Under the pieces are notes generated by a model. That model did no database searches and was not told where the DNA came from. It worked only from the letters and a program-made list of their open reading frames with translations. This document shows, piece by piece, positions 7,650 to 16,484 of a stretch of DNA of 64,000 bases. Source of the DNA: Nostoc sp. KVJ3 (GTDB taxonomy: Bacteria > Cyanobacteriota > Cyanobacteriia > Cyanobacteriales > Nostocaceae); NCBI RefSeq assembly GCF_026127265.1, contig NZ_WWFG01000001.1, positions 1,494,501 through 1,558,500 on the forward strand, given 5' to 3'. How positions within the stretch are numbered: position 1 is the first letter of the stretch; the number at the start of each line of letters is the position of its first letter. The position numbers and the translations under genes are program-made.

Positions 7650-10022
7650 GTGGATAAACTCTACTGGCTAGACCAAATTAAACTACAAGACCGCACTAAA
7701 GTAGGAGACAAAGCGTTTTACTTGAGCAGAATCATGCAGCGAGGGTATCCGGTAGTGCCTGGTTTTGTGGTTTCAGCAGAAATTTTGCGGCGATTTCTCG
7801 AAAATCTCAATAGTTCAGAGTCATTGGTGGCTGATTTACCCCATTCTTCCTTACACCTAGATGTCGCTAATTGGCGACAACTTCAGCAGGTAGCTGGTCG
7901 CTTGCGCCAAGAAATTCTCACTGCGACTGTGCCACAGGAGTGGGTGAGTAAAATTTTCCAAGCAGCTAGAGAATGGCAAACTGGCTGTTTAATTCTTCGC
8001 CCGACTTTGGCAGTATCACCTGCTACCCCAAGTATGAAGAATATATCTGGTTTGCTGGAGTCGGTGTTTTGCCAGTGCGAACCAGAAGCGATCGCTTGGG
8101 GATTAAAGCGCACTTGGAGCCAGATATTTCGGGCCCGAAGTCTCCTATATTGGCAGCGAGCAGGAATTGATCTACAACAAATAAATTTAGCAGTTTTAGT
8201 GCAACCTGTTGAGAATGCGATCGCCAGTGGTTTGCTTAAAGCCAACTCCTCTGGGTGGGAAATTGAAGCTACTTGGGGATTAGGATTAGCGATCGCTCAA
8301 GGCGAAGTCCAGCCAGATGTTTACTACATTCAACAGGCAACGGGGGTTGTGCTTGAGCAACAGTTGGGTAATAAAATGCTGGCTTATGGGGTGAATGATG
8401 CAGCACCGGAAACTTTTTCGCCACCCATACCAAACTCAGTGATAACGGCAGATCATACTTGTCTAAATACCTACGTACTTCAAGAAGCTCAACAAAAACA
8501 GTATGCTTTACAAGATGAATACTTACAACAAATAATTGCTTTAGGAACTCAACTGGTAAGTGAACTAGGTAAAATCTTTACCATTAAATGGACTATTGCT
8601 CAACAAACCACATCTAGCAAGCTCTACATCACACAAATTAGTTCTCCCCAATCTGTAATTCCCCACGGACAATTCATTAGGGGATTAGGAGCAGCCGGAG
8701 GACGTGTAGTAGCCAATGCCCTGGTAATTATTAATTCGCAGCAGAAACCCGAACAAATACCCAAGGGAGTGATTTTAGTAGTACCAACAATTACTCCTGA
8801 TTGGCTACCATTACTGCACCAAGTGGCTGGTATCATCACAGAACAAGGCGGATTAACCAGCCATGCTGCAATTCTTGCTAGAGAATTAAGTATCGTAGCA
8901 GTAGTAAACGCAACATCTGCCACAACCTTAATCCAAACTGGTGAACGACTGCTACTTGATGGCGATAGAGGAGAAATTTATCGCATCAAAGGCAACTCAA
9001 AGGAGGAGATGGAAAGAGTTAGAGAGCAGGAAAGTGGGAGACTGGGAGAAGTAAATTTTCTTTCCCCAGATTACCCCAATCCGAAAGCGCCCTATTTTCC
9101 TATTACTTCTCATCTACCCATGATTGCTACCCAACTCCTGGTTAACTTGAGTCAGGCCAGTTTAATAGAACAAGTGCAAAGCTTCCCTGTGGATGGGGTG
9201 GGATTGTTGCGCTCAGAATTGATGGTACTAAATATATTGTCTGGGCAACATCCCAATAGTTGGATTTTAGGCGGTCGTCAAGCAGAATTATTAGAGCTAT
9301 GGTCTGAGCAGATTATGCAGTTTGCCCGTGCTTTTGCACCAAGACCGGTTTTTTATCGTTCTTTAGATTGGCGATCGCAGGATTTACCATCGTTGAGTGA
9401 TAGTTTAGAATCTTCGCCGCAGTCGATGTTAGGTGAACGTGGGACTTTCAGCTATTTGCGAAATCCCGCAGTATTTGAGTTAGAACTACAAGCTTTAGCA
9501 AATGTACAGCAAGCTGGTTACAGCAATGTCAACCTCTTGTTGCCCTTTGTGCGGACTGTGGAAGAATTTGTCTTTTGTCGTCGCAAAGTTGAGCAAGCTT
9601 TTTTAACTGAAGTATCGCAGTTTCAATTGTGGATGATGGCAGAAGTGCCAAGCGTACTGTTTTTATTGCCAGAATATGTAAAAGCAGGTGCAGCCGGAAT
9701 TTCTATTGGTACAAACGACCTAACTCAATTATTGCTGGGAGTGGATCGAGAACAAGGACAGCTAGCAAAAGTATTTAACGAACGCCATCCCGCAGTTATG
9801 AGTGCGATCGCTCAACTCATCCAAATGGCTAAAAGTGCCGGCATCCCTTGTTCAATCTGCGGTCAAGCACCAGCCCTCTATCCAGAAATCATTGATAAAT
9901 TAGTAGAATGGGGCATAACTTCCATTTCTGTTGAACCGGAAGCAGTTGAGCGAACATATCAGGCGATCGCTCGTGCTGAACAACGAATAATTTTAGCAGC
10001 TGCCCGTCGTCAACTTTATTAA
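7650..10022 (+). CDS. Divergent phosphoenolpyruvate synthase / PEP-utilizing enzyme
   Basis: A 790-residue homologue of PEP synthase and pyruvate phosphate dikinase, with three domains in order: an N-terminal nucleotide-binding-like region (about 1-330, opening VGDKAFYLSRIMQRGYPVVPGFVV), a swivelling phosphohistidine domain (about 340-440, GGLTSHAAILAREL with H405) and a C-terminal PEP/pyruvate barrel (about 490-790: VGLLRSE, MAEVPSV, ISIGTNDLTQLLLGVDRE, ERHPAV, ICGQAP). The C-terminal barrel and the histidine loop keep catalytic residues, but the usual VRSSAT..ED segment of the ATP-grasp domain reads LILRPTLAVSPATPS and CGE is CGQ. Its activity may differ from true PpsA. Start GTG; monocistronic. 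Confidence 0.82.
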   Translation: MDKLYWLDQIKLQDRTKVGDKAFYLSRIMQRGYPVVPGFVVSAEILRRFLENLNSSESLVADLPHSSLHLDVANWRQLQQVAGRLRQEILTATVPQEWVSKIFQAAREWQTGCLILRPTLAVSPATPSMKNISGLLESVFCQCEPEAIAWGLKRTWSQIFRARSLLYWQRAGIDLQQINLAVLVQPVENAIASGLLKANSSGWEIEATWGLGLAIAQGEVQPDVYYIQQATGVVLEQQLGNKMLAYGVNDAAPETFSPPIPNSVITADHTCLNTYVLQEAQQKQYALQDEYLQQIIALGTQLVSELGKIFTIKWTIAQQTTSSKLYITQISSPQSVIPHGQFIRGLGAAGGRVVANALVIINSQQKPEQIPKGVILVVPTITPDWLPLLHQVAGIITEQGGLTSHAAILARELSIVAVVNATSATTLIQTGERLLLDGDRGEIYRIKGNSKEEMERVREQESGRLGEVNFLSPDYPNPKAPYFPITSHLPMIATQLLVNLSQASLIEQVQSFPVDGVGLLRSELMVLNILSGQHPNSWILGGRQAELLELWSEQIMQFARAFAPRPVFYRSLDWRSQDLPSLSDSLESSPQSMLGERGTFSYLRNPAVFELELQALANVQQAGYSNVNLLLPFVRTVEEFVFCRRKVEQAFLTEVSQFQLWMMAEVPSVLFLLPEYVKAGAAGISIGTNDLTQLLLGVDREQGQLAKVFNERHPAVMSAIAQLIQMAKSAGIPCSICGQAPALYPEIIDKLVEWGITSISVEPEAVERTYQAIARAEQRIILAAARRQLY

Positions 10023-10104
10023 AATAGAATGCTTCATGTGTCGAGATTCAATATTTTACAAGCTTTTTCAACAATCGCCTAGGTTTTTGTTTTGACCTTT
10101 TTTT

Positions 10105-10211
10105 AATTAAAAATTAAAAATTGAGGAGGATAATAATTTTTAATTAGTTAATTTGGGGTACAGAGCTAACACTGATTGCAATTTTTAATTAATAATTTTT
10201 AATTTTTAATT
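10105..10211. repeat. AT-rich inverted repeat
   Basis: AATTAAAAATTAAAAATT (10105-10122) has an exact 18-base inverted copy at 10194-10211. It lies between the PEP-synthase-like gene and the convergent DUF1361 gene. Further on, CCTACACCT (10233-10241) and AGGTGTAGG (10297-10305) form a second inverted pair. It may act as a transcription barrier or be a miniature element. Confidence 0.55.
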
Positions 10212-10313
10212 GGAGCGAAGCGACTTGACAAGCCTACACCTGTCCCTTCACCAAGCGTTCTGTCTTTTGCGAAGTGTTCCGTAGGCAAGAAAAAGGAGGT
10301 GTAGGTACTTGAA

Positions 10314-10976
10314 TCATCCAGGGTTGGAAGTGTTAGTATCAGTTGATTGTGCCTCGATAGGATATGTATTTTTGGGTTGCCTAACGAAACTTAAAGTCAC
10401 TCGTTTCATAATCCAGTATAGTCCGATCAGAATTACAAAAGTGATAGCGATAATTACTAATGGCTGTTTACCAAGAATTTCTTCAACACCTTTGGTCAGT
10501 ACAGCATCGGGTTGAGTAATAAAATCCCAACTGTTGAAACGTAAAAATCGCCCCCAATAAACACCAACGGCACACAGAAAATGGGTAATCAACTCAAATC
10601 GCCAAATCCATTGGCTCTTGCCCATCCGATGTAAGTAGTGACCCCAATTAATTAACGATATTACATAAGCTTCAAATCCACCTATAATTACTAGCAAATA
10701 CAGAGGAATTAGTACCAATGTAATCATCCACACTGATTGGATTTTGCGGATATCATCTATCAAATGAATTACATCAGTCAATAAATATGGTGCATTTGGT
10801 AAGAAAGCGTAGAAAACTAAGAATCCTAGCCACCAAAGCCAAGAGCCACCGCGCTTCGTGCGAAATAACCATATACTCAAAGCCAAAGGTATAAAAGCTA
10901 GAAATAAATTCCAAGTCATCCAACTCATATTAATTTGTAATACCTGTATAACTCTGGCTATCAATTCTTCTTTCAT
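10314..10976 (-). CDS. DUF1361 domain membrane protein
   Basis: A conserved membrane protein of unknown function (220 residues) with about six to seven hydrophobic segments. Family features seen: SWMTWNLFLAFIPLALS, WLWWLGFLVFYAFLPNAPYLLTD, then HLIDD and the late VYWGRFLRFNSWDF motif. The NAPYLLTD loop and the RFNSWD loop are the conserved parts. The ATG at 10976 gives the usual length. It is transcribed toward the PEP-synthase-like gene; the insertion sequence lies about 250 bp upstream of its start and may have brought or broken promoter sequence. Confidence 0.85.
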   Translation of the reverse strand: MKEELIARVIQVLQINMSWMTWNLFLAFIPLALSIWLFRTKRGGSWLWWLGFLVFYAFLPNAPYLLTDVIHLIDDIRKIQSVWMITLVLIPLYLLVIIGGFEAYVISLINWGHYLHRMGKSQWIWRFELITHFLCAVGVYWGRFLRFNSWDFITQPDAVLTKGVEEILGKQPLVIIAITFVILIGLYWIMKRVTLSFVRQPKNTYPIEAQSTDTNTSNPG

Positions 10977-11222
10977 AGGTGCTTACTCAGAAGATGTTTG
11001 ATCGATCTAGATTGACTCTGTAGTGTTAGTGTCAGTGATTGACTAATAAAATTTTTATCTTCCCAAGGGAATTTATTTACTCTCAGACTAGACAAGGCTT
11101 TTGTGTCACTTAAAAGGAGATGCACGCTCATATTAATAATATGTCTGAAATTTAGAGTTTTTATTTTTTTCATACTGGGGAATGAAATTTATCAATCAAT
11201 CACCTCAAATCCCTAGTATAGC

Positions 11223-11228
11223 CAGAAA
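11223..11228. repeat. Target-site duplication CAGAAA, left
   Basis: The six bases CAGAAA directly outside the left inverted repeat recur at 12935-12940 directly outside the right inverted repeat, as expected for a transposition event. Confidence 0.75.
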
Positions 11229-11384
11229 CTGGAGTTTAGACTAAAAGCGATATGAGAGAACGCAAATCAAAAGGAATTAGAGGTTAAAAATATTATCTTG
11301 TCAGCCTTAAAGCATCCTGACCTTTAACAATTATTGTGTAGTATACCTGCTCAGAAAATAATACAATAATGATAATCATGAAAA

Positions 11385-11425
11385 GGGTGGGAGAGAAACG
11401 AGCGTCGCTCGTTTCTCTCCCACCC
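11385..11425. repeat. Perfect 20-bp-stem hairpin in the IS leader
   Basis: 11385-11404 and 11406-11425 are exact inverted repeats (outer GGGTGGGAGAG, inner ACGAGCG) around a single T. A further pair, ATAATGATAATC upstream and GATTATCATTAT downstream (about 11434-11445), extends the structure. Likely a transcription or translation barrier that shields the transposase from outside read-through, as in other IS elements. Confidence 0.8.
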
Positions 11426-11464
11426 CCCTTATTCGATTATCATTATCATATAATAAGCAAGAAG

Positions 11465-11499
11465 AAAAGGGGTGTCTGATTGAATACAGGCCCCCTTTT
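11465..11499 (+). terminator. Terminator-like hairpin before the transposase
   Basis: AAAAGGGG (11465-11472) pairs with CCCCTTTT (11492-11499), a G/C stem ending in a short T run, 43 bases upstream of the transposase ATG. It could attenuate transcripts entering the element. Confidence 0.5.
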
Positions 11500-11541
11500 G
11501 GCAGAAGCTGAGAAACGAACTACCATTACTCAGATGCCAAG

Positions 11542-12849
11542 ATGAAACGTGCCAGATTAGAAGAATTCCGTCAAGCAGTCTACAAATATTTAGGCAGAGC
11601 ACACGATGCAACTTTTGAGTTGACAGATGCCATATTGCTAACTAGAAATGTTTATTGCCTAGCAGAATTGTCCCTATCGCCAGTATTTAGAAGGAAGTGG
11701 CCAAGTATCTATGAGGCACTACAAGATAGTAGGCCACAGCGACAGAAATTGATGCAGCTATATATCAAACAAATCCCCGCAGAGGGACGACCATTGTTAG
11801 CAGGAGATCACACAAACTGGTCACGCCCAGATGCCGTCAGGTTGCAAGAGCGAACTTATGAGCATAGTGGCACATCCATAGCAGGAAATAAACCGATTAC
11901 CATTGGTCAAGGATATAGCACAATTGCCTGGATACCTGAAAATGAGGGAAGTTGGGCATTACCATTAAGACATGAACGGATCACAAGTGCCGAAAGTCCT
12001 ATTGGGAAAGCAATTTGGCAACTCAAACAGGTGTGTAAATATTTGCCTACCAGACCGATTTCAGTTTGGGATAGTGAATATGGTTGTGCGCCTTTTATCT
12101 TAAAAACTGCGAATATTCCAGCAGATATTCTCGTTCGGTTGCGTTCAAATCTGTGTTTATGGGGTGAACCAAAAGCTTATTCGGGAAAGGGGCGACCTAA
12201 AAAGCATGGTGATAAATTTAAACTGAATGAGCCCACAACATGGAATGAAGCAACATCTGTATTAGAAATAAATGACCCAAAATTAGGACGTGTGCGTGTG
12301 AGCTTGTGGAAAGATTTACACTTCCGTCAGGCTGCTACACGTCCAATGTTAATCATCAGAGTTGAACGTCTGGACGCGCAAGGTAACATGAGAGTGTCCA
12401 AACCTTTGTGGTTGGCTTGGGTAGGAGAAGAAATGCCACCCTTAGAAGAAGTTTGGTGTCTTTACTTGCGTCGCTTTACCATTGACCACTGGTATCGCTT
12501 TTTGAAGCAGCGTCTACATTGGACTGTACCAAACTTTGGTACTCCTAAGCAAAGTGAACGGTGGAGTGACCTCATGCCTCTGATGACTTGGGAATTGTGG
12601 TTAGCCCGCGATATCGTTACTGACAATCCTTTACCTTGGCAGAAGTCTCTAGATAAATTGACCCCTGGAAGAGTTGCTCAAGCTATAGGTGGAGTTTTTG
12701 CGGCCATTGGTACTCCCACCTCTGCACCCAAACCTCGCGGAAAGTCTCCCGGTTGGCAACAAGGAAAGAAGCGTCACCGTAAAAACCGATGTCCCATTGT
12801 TAAAAAAACAGTAGCACGACCACCTAAAGAACCATCTGTTGCTGTTTAA
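11542..12849 (+). CDS. DDE-superfamily transposase (IS701-like / NF041680-type)
   Basis: The 435-residue protein catalyses transposition of its own element. A DDE-type catalytic core is suggested by LLAGDHTNWSR (D89), VWDSEYG and the late LYLRRFTIDHWYRFLKQRL segment that usually carries the third acidic residue region. The C-terminus is rich in Lys, Arg and Pro (SPGWQQGKKRHRKNRCPIVKK), as in many cyanobacterial transposases. The gene is intact and is bounded by 16-bp inverted repeats. The family label comes from overall resemblance to large cyanobacterial transposases and is less sure than the transposase call itself. Confidence 0.88.
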   Translation: MKRARLEEFRQAVYKYLGRAHDATFELTDAILLTRNVYCLAELSLSPVFRRKWPSIYEALQDSRPQRQKLMQLYIKQIPAEGRPLLAGDHTNWSRPDAVRLQERTYEHSGTSIAGNKPITIGQGYSTIAWIPENEGSWALPLRHERITSAESPIGKAIWQLKQVCKYLPTRPISVWDSEYGCAPFILKTANIPADILVRLRSNLCLWGEPKAYSGKGRPKKHGDKFKLNEPTTWNEATSVLEINDPKLGRVRVSLWKDLHFRQAATRPMLIIRVERLDAQGNMRVSKPLWLAWVGEEMPPLEEVWCLYLRRFTIDHWYRFLKQRLHWTVPNFGTPKQSERWSDLMPLMTWELWLARDIVTDNPLPWQKSLDKLTPGRVAQAIGGVFAAIGTPTSAPKPRGKSPGWQQGKKRHRKNRCPIVKKTVARPPKEPSVAV

Positions 12850-12934
12850 TACCCAAGATTCTTCATACTTTTGCTAAGTCTCTGATTAACTCAGCCCTGC
12901 TGGGTCATTTTCCATTGCTTAGTCTAAACTCCAG

Positions 12935-12940
12935 CAGAAA
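12935..12940. repeat. Target-site duplication CAGAAA, right
   Basis: Copy of 11223-11228 directly outside the right inverted repeat. From here to 13189 I see no gene or clear signal. Confidence 0.75.
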
Positions 12941-13189
12941 ATCATCACGGTAAAATTTACCACCGAAAGGAAGCCGGAGCAATAAAAACACCGCGAATAA
13001 GTTATGTTGAACTTTTTTAATTGCAATGTTGCCCCTTCCCTGGCTATTATACTGATTTCATTTTGCCTTACTAGAGTTCCAGAAGCATCTGAAAACTTTT
13101 GCTAAGAATCCATCTATGGTATATGTACAAGTCCTTGATGCTCCACAGGCTTTTAATTTTTTAAGGGGCAAAAAAGCTCTCTCAAATAA

Positions 13190-14218
13190 CTAACGTAATA
13201 GAACTCGACTACGGGGGCCGATCGCTTGTTTGGGTGAAGAGGGTCTTGTGCAGCTATCGACAAAATCCTTTGGACAAGGAGTTTTAGCAAGGGTTGCAGG
13301 ATTGACAACTACTTGATTCACCTCCAAGGAATTACCATTACTCAACTCCATATTAGGTGTAGTAGAGGGCGATGGAGAATTAGACCCCGATATGGACGTT
13401 GTCGGTGTCGGGGAGGCGATCGCACTACCATCACTAACTACAGGTGTAGGAGTCGGCATACTACCACCGCTAATTACTGGCGGGGGAGTGGCCGTACCAC
13501 CACCACTAACTGGTGTCGGAGTTATGAGAGTTGCAGTTGCAGGGACTTTAATTGTTATTCTCGCTAAGGGAGAGTTAGTCATTTCCAAAGAAGTTACCTT
13601 TGGTGAACCGGGGATATCGGACTTGAAATCAAAAACTGTGGGGGTTGCACCACCATTGCGATCGCTATATCGAACTCCATATCCACTCACTTCAAAAGTT
13701 CCCTGATACTGATTTCCAGTGTTTGGATCGGTTACAGTACCAGTATATAAGGCTTTTGTAAGATTAAATTCATCTTGAACTACTCCTTGAAATGTAGTTC
13801 CTGCCAATCTTCCCTGGTATTTATAAGGTGTCAACTCACCAGCAGAGAGAAGTGGCGAAGTCAGAACGCCGTTAAAGGAGACAATAGGAATACCTTTAAA
13901 GTCAACAAAGTAATTCAAGCTACCATCAGAGCGGGTTCTTACCTGCACATAACCTGATTTGTATACAGGAACGTAATTAGGATTATTATTAGTTCCTAAG
14001 TTCCGCGAGTAAGTCCCGGTGTTATCTGTATCAACACGTGTAGTACTGCCATTGAAATTAGGATTAATGCTGGGTAGTTGGATAGTCCCGGATAATGTAC
14101 CGGTGCTTTGAATTGTAATTTGAGCAAAAGCGCTGGTTTCAGCTAAACCGATAATGACTGCGGCTAAACTGCTGCTAAGAACAACACAACCCAACTTGGT
14201 TAATGAATATAATTTCAT
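13190..14218 (-). CDS. Exported Thr/Pro/Ser-rich protein of unknown function
   Basis: A 342-residue protein with a classical signal peptide (MKLYSLTKLGCVVLSSSLAA ... cleavage likely after SAFA, giving QITIQ). The mature N-terminal two thirds (about 34-220) look like a beta-rich domain with an internally repeated style (TGTLSGTIQLP, YTGTVTDPNTGNQYQGTFEV). Residues about 230-290 form a low-complexity linker of Thr, Pro, Ser and Gly (TPTPVSGGG, SPTPTTS). The C-terminus contains two cysteines (TPCPKDFVDSC). I do not recognise a named family. It is convergent to nothing and lies downstream of the porin gene on the same strand, 139 bp apart. Confidence 0.75.
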   Translation of the reverse strand: MKLYSLTKLGCVVLSSSLAAVIIGLAETSAFAQITIQSTGTLSGTIQLPSINPNFNGSTTRVDTDNTGTYSRNLGTNNNPNYVPVYKSGYVQVRTRSDGSLNYFVDFKGIPIVSFNGVLTSPLLSAGELTPYKYQGRLAGTTFQGVVQDEFNLTKALYTGTVTDPNTGNQYQGTFEVSGYGVRYSDRNGGATPTVFDFKSDIPGSPKVTSLEMTNSPLARITIKVPATATLITPTPVSGGGTATPPPVISGGSMPTPTPVVSDGSAIASPTPTTSISGSNSPSPSTTPNMELSNGNSLEVNQVVVNPATLAKTPCPKDFVDSCTRPSSPKQAIGPRSRVLLR

Positions 14219-14272
14219 GAAAAATTTACTCCTTTAATCACATATCAAAAAAAACACGCATGGATTTTCTTC

Positions 14273-14294
14273 GCTTTCATTGGCTGATGAAAGC
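14273..14294 (-). terminator. Hairpin between porin and exported-protein genes
   Basis: GCTTTCAT (14273-14280) and ATGAAAGC (14287-14294) around TGGCTG. It lies 64 bases past the porin stop on the minus strand. The T run is missing, so a role as terminator or mRNA stabiliser is only possible. Confidence 0.4.
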
Positions 14295-14357
14295 ATTTAA
14301 TACTGAATTAATCAGTATGGAAACAGCGTATTTGATTACATTTACATCAGTACAAGA

Positions 14358-16250
14358 TTAAAACCGGAAAGTTGCTCTTAATGCTCCAACAACTAATGCA
14401 TTGTTAGCAGCATTGTGATCGGGATTGAAAATAACGAATAAGCCCGGAGTCAAGGCGATATTATCGCTCAACTGGGCGCGGTAAAAAAGTTCTACGTGAA
14501 TTGATGTGTCACTACGTCCGCCAGCTGTTCCCCCATCAGAAAAGTTGGGAAAATTAAAGCCATTGGGTAAGGTACTCGAAGTAATTTTGGGTGGCTGTCC
14601 AACGAGAACGCCCCCTAAATTTCCCGGACGCAGCAAATTGGGAAAGGCTGCGAACACCATCCAGTTTGTAGTTTCTACGCTTCCAGAAAGGTTTAATGGT
14701 TTGGAAGAAGTAAAACCACCCCAACCGCCTAATTGCAAGTTAGGATTGATTCGCCAAGTAGCAGTAGCGCCAATGGCTTGGGTATTGAAAGCTGTTGCCT
14801 CTGCAAAAGGCGAAATTAGTTGAGAGTCGCCAATACCACTTCCCAGTAAACCATCTGGGGAGTGAGAATAAAGATAATGCACGCCGATATCGATATTATT
14901 GGTGGGTGCTAAACTTAACTGAGCGCCAGCAGTAAATCTACCGCCAAATAGTCCCGCCTGGTTGCTGTTGCCAGGAAAATTAGGAATTTCGGCACTATAA
15001 ACGCCTTGCAAACTGATGCGATCGCTAATTTGCCAGTCAAAGCCTATACCACCAGTGCCGTTACCAATGCTTAAAATTGGGTTCCTCTGACCAAATAGAG
15101 AAATTGCGCCGTCGCTAGAACCTTCTAAAGGACTAATACCGCGAAAGGTGTTGATTGGGTTGACTCCTGCCGTTCCAACGACAATTCCCAAGTTATCCGA
15201 GACGAGAAATCGATAAGATAAGTCGCTAATAAATAGATTGTTGTCTGTATTTGACTCGAAACCCAACCGCCCCATATTGGTAGATAGCAATGATGCATTA
15301 GAACCCAAATTACCGGCAGATAGCCCTGTTAGGAGCAAATCTCGCCCTGTAAATGAAGTTGCTAAGGTTAATTGGGCGCTACTGGTGAAAGTCAAATTGG
15401 TTTTCCCCTGGCGTTCAGGTATTCTATCTCTAGGAAATAAATCCACATCAGGGCTATTAGTTCCCTGCACGCTAAAAATGGCTTGACCAAATAATCTGGT
15501 GGTTGTAGAAAACTGATTAGCTTGTAATTCAGTAGTTCGATGTTCGATAGTATCAATATGCTGCTGTAATTGCTGCAATTCTCCTTTGAATTGACCTTGC
15601 AACCTTTGCAGCAGGATTAAATCTTCATTATTAACAGGATTAATTTTATTATTTGCGTAGGCGTAGCCCGCCGTAGGCATCGCTTCGTTAATCTTCTCCA
15701 AACAAGCATTTAAACCAGCCGCAAATTCATAACGACTAATGGTATGTTTACCCGAATAAGTCCCATCAGTATATCCCGCAATGCAGCCATAGCGCTCTAT
15801 CAAAGACTGCAAAGCACCAAAAGCCCAGTCAGAGGGTTGCACATCTTGGAGTTGCGATACTGAGGTGACTTGAGACATTTGGTTGTCTGAGTCTGGAGAC
15901 TGGGGAGATAAAGACAATTCTTCTGTGTTTTCTTGGTTCTGTGCAACTTCTGTTGCAGGTTGAGTATTTTTTAATTCGGGTAAGTTAAGAGAACTAATAA
16001 ATTGAATTTTTCCTCTACTTTTTTTAAGTATATTTTCGTACTTATTCTTTATAGCCGACGAGTTAGTTATATTTGGCTGTACAAATTCAGGCGGTGTAAT
16101 TTCAGCAGGTGAGACAACTTCAGATAAATTTTCTTGTGTTGACTGCTGTACCAGATTATCTGTCGTGATTACAGGCTGTTCTGGTAAATTAAACGCAGAG
16201 ATTGGCGCTGTTGCTAGCACACTCGCCATCAGTAGACTAATATCACTCAT
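14358..16250 (-). CDS. SLH-domain outer-membrane porin (iron-uptake porin / OprB-like family)
   Basis: A 630-residue cyanobacterial outer-membrane channel. Order: N-terminal signal-like segment (1-20), a Gln/Glu/Pro-rich linker, an SLH domain (about 130-195: VQPSDWAFGALQSLIERYGC ... YEFAAGLNACLEKI) that binds the peptidoglycan-linked polymer, a coiled coil (about 205-240: LQRLQGQFKGELQQLQQHI) and a long beta-barrel that ends in the aromatic residue Phe (ATFRF), as outer-membrane barrels do. Similar proteins are the main porins of Nostoc and serve in uptake of small solutes such as iron. Bases 15655-15687 are a dispersed repeat translated in frame as PTAGYAYA just after the SLH domain. Confidence 0.87.
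   Translation of the reverse strand: MSDISLLMASVLATAPISAFNLPEQPVITTDNLVQQSTQENLSEVVSPAEITPPEFVQPNITNSSAIKNKYENILKKSRGKIQFISSLNLPELKNTQPATEVAQNQENTEELSLSPQSPDSDNQMSQVTSVSQLQDVQPSDWAFGALQSLIERYGCIAGYTDGTYSGKHTISRYEFAAGLNACLEKINEAMPTAGYAYANNKINPVNNEDLILLQRLQGQFKGELQQLQQHIDTIEHRTTELQANQFSTTTRLFGQAIFSVQGTNSPDVDLFPRDRIPERQGKTNLTFTSSAQLTLATSFTGRDLLLTGLSAGNLGSNASLLSTNMGRLGFESNTDNNLFISDLSYRFLVSDNLGIVVGTAGVNPINTFRGISPLEGSSDGAISLFGQRNPILSIGNGTGGIGFDWQISDRISLQGVYSAEIPNFPGNSNQAGLFGGRFTAGAQLSLAPTNNIDIGVHYLYSHSPDGLLGSGIGDSQLISPFAEATAFNTQAIGATATWRINPNLQLGGWGGFTSSKPLNLSGSVETTNWMVFAAFPNLLRPGNLGGVLVGQPPKITSSTLPNGFNFPNFSDGGTAGGRSDTSIHVELFYRAQLSDNIALTPGLFVIFNPDHNAANNALVVGALRATFRF
15655..15687 (-). repeat. Small dispersed repeat inside the porin gene
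   Basis: The stretch carrying GCGTAGGCGTAGCCCGCC matches a common Nostoc-type short dispersed repeat. It is read on the minus strand as AMPTAGYAYANN. A close relative lies inside the four-GAF kinase at 35427-35455. Confidence 0.65.
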
Positions 16251-16421
16251 GGTATTTCATTTGACTTGCACCAATATTTCTTTTGACGGACAAAGTTGGT
16301 GTATATCAGGAAGATTTACAAAAATAGAGTGATAAAAGTTACCGCAAATAGCAAGTGAGAAGTGGGGAGTGCTGAATAGAGAATGTCATTTCTTTACTCA
16401 GAACTCGGAACTGTCCTACCT

Positions 16422-16480
16422 CATGCCCCATGCCCCATGCCCCATTCCCAATTCCCAATGCCCCATGCCTCATGCCCAAA
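16422..16480. repeat. Short tandem repeats (ATGCCCC / ATTCCCA heptamers)
   Basis: Runs of the heptanucleotides ATGCCCC and ATTCCCA, a repeat type common between genes of heterocystous cyanobacteria. Similar runs occur at 21158-21192 (AATTCCC) and 51587-51632 (purine-rich). Confidence 0.8.
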
Positions 16481-16484
16481 TAAA

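Larger units (their letters stand above)
11229..12934. mobile_element. Complete insertion sequence with 16-bp perfect terminal inverted repeats
   Basis: Ends: CTGGAGTTTAGACTAA at 11229-11244 and its exact reverse complement at 12919-12934. The 1706-bp element carries one transposase gene and is flanked by the direct repeat CAGAAA. The leader between left end and transposase is unusually long (313 bp) and holds a 20-bp-stem hairpin and a terminator-like hairpin. The intact ends and target duplication indicate a fairly recent insertion into an intergenic site. Confidence 0.88.

Noticed and set aside
10973..11173. 66-codon minus-strand frame overlapping the DUF1361 start by four bases
   Set aside because: The ATGA overlap is suggestive, but the sequence shows no domain, signal or typical composition; kept only as a faint possibility.
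13313..13706. Two plus-strand frames opposite the exported protein gene
   Set aside because: They mirror the Thr/Pro-rich low-complexity linker on the other strand; the minus-strand gene has a signal peptide and is clearly the real one.
16422..16480. Possible CRISPR-like repeat array
   Set aside because: Units are 7 bp with no spacers; these are the short tandem repeats typical of heterocystous cyanobacteria.
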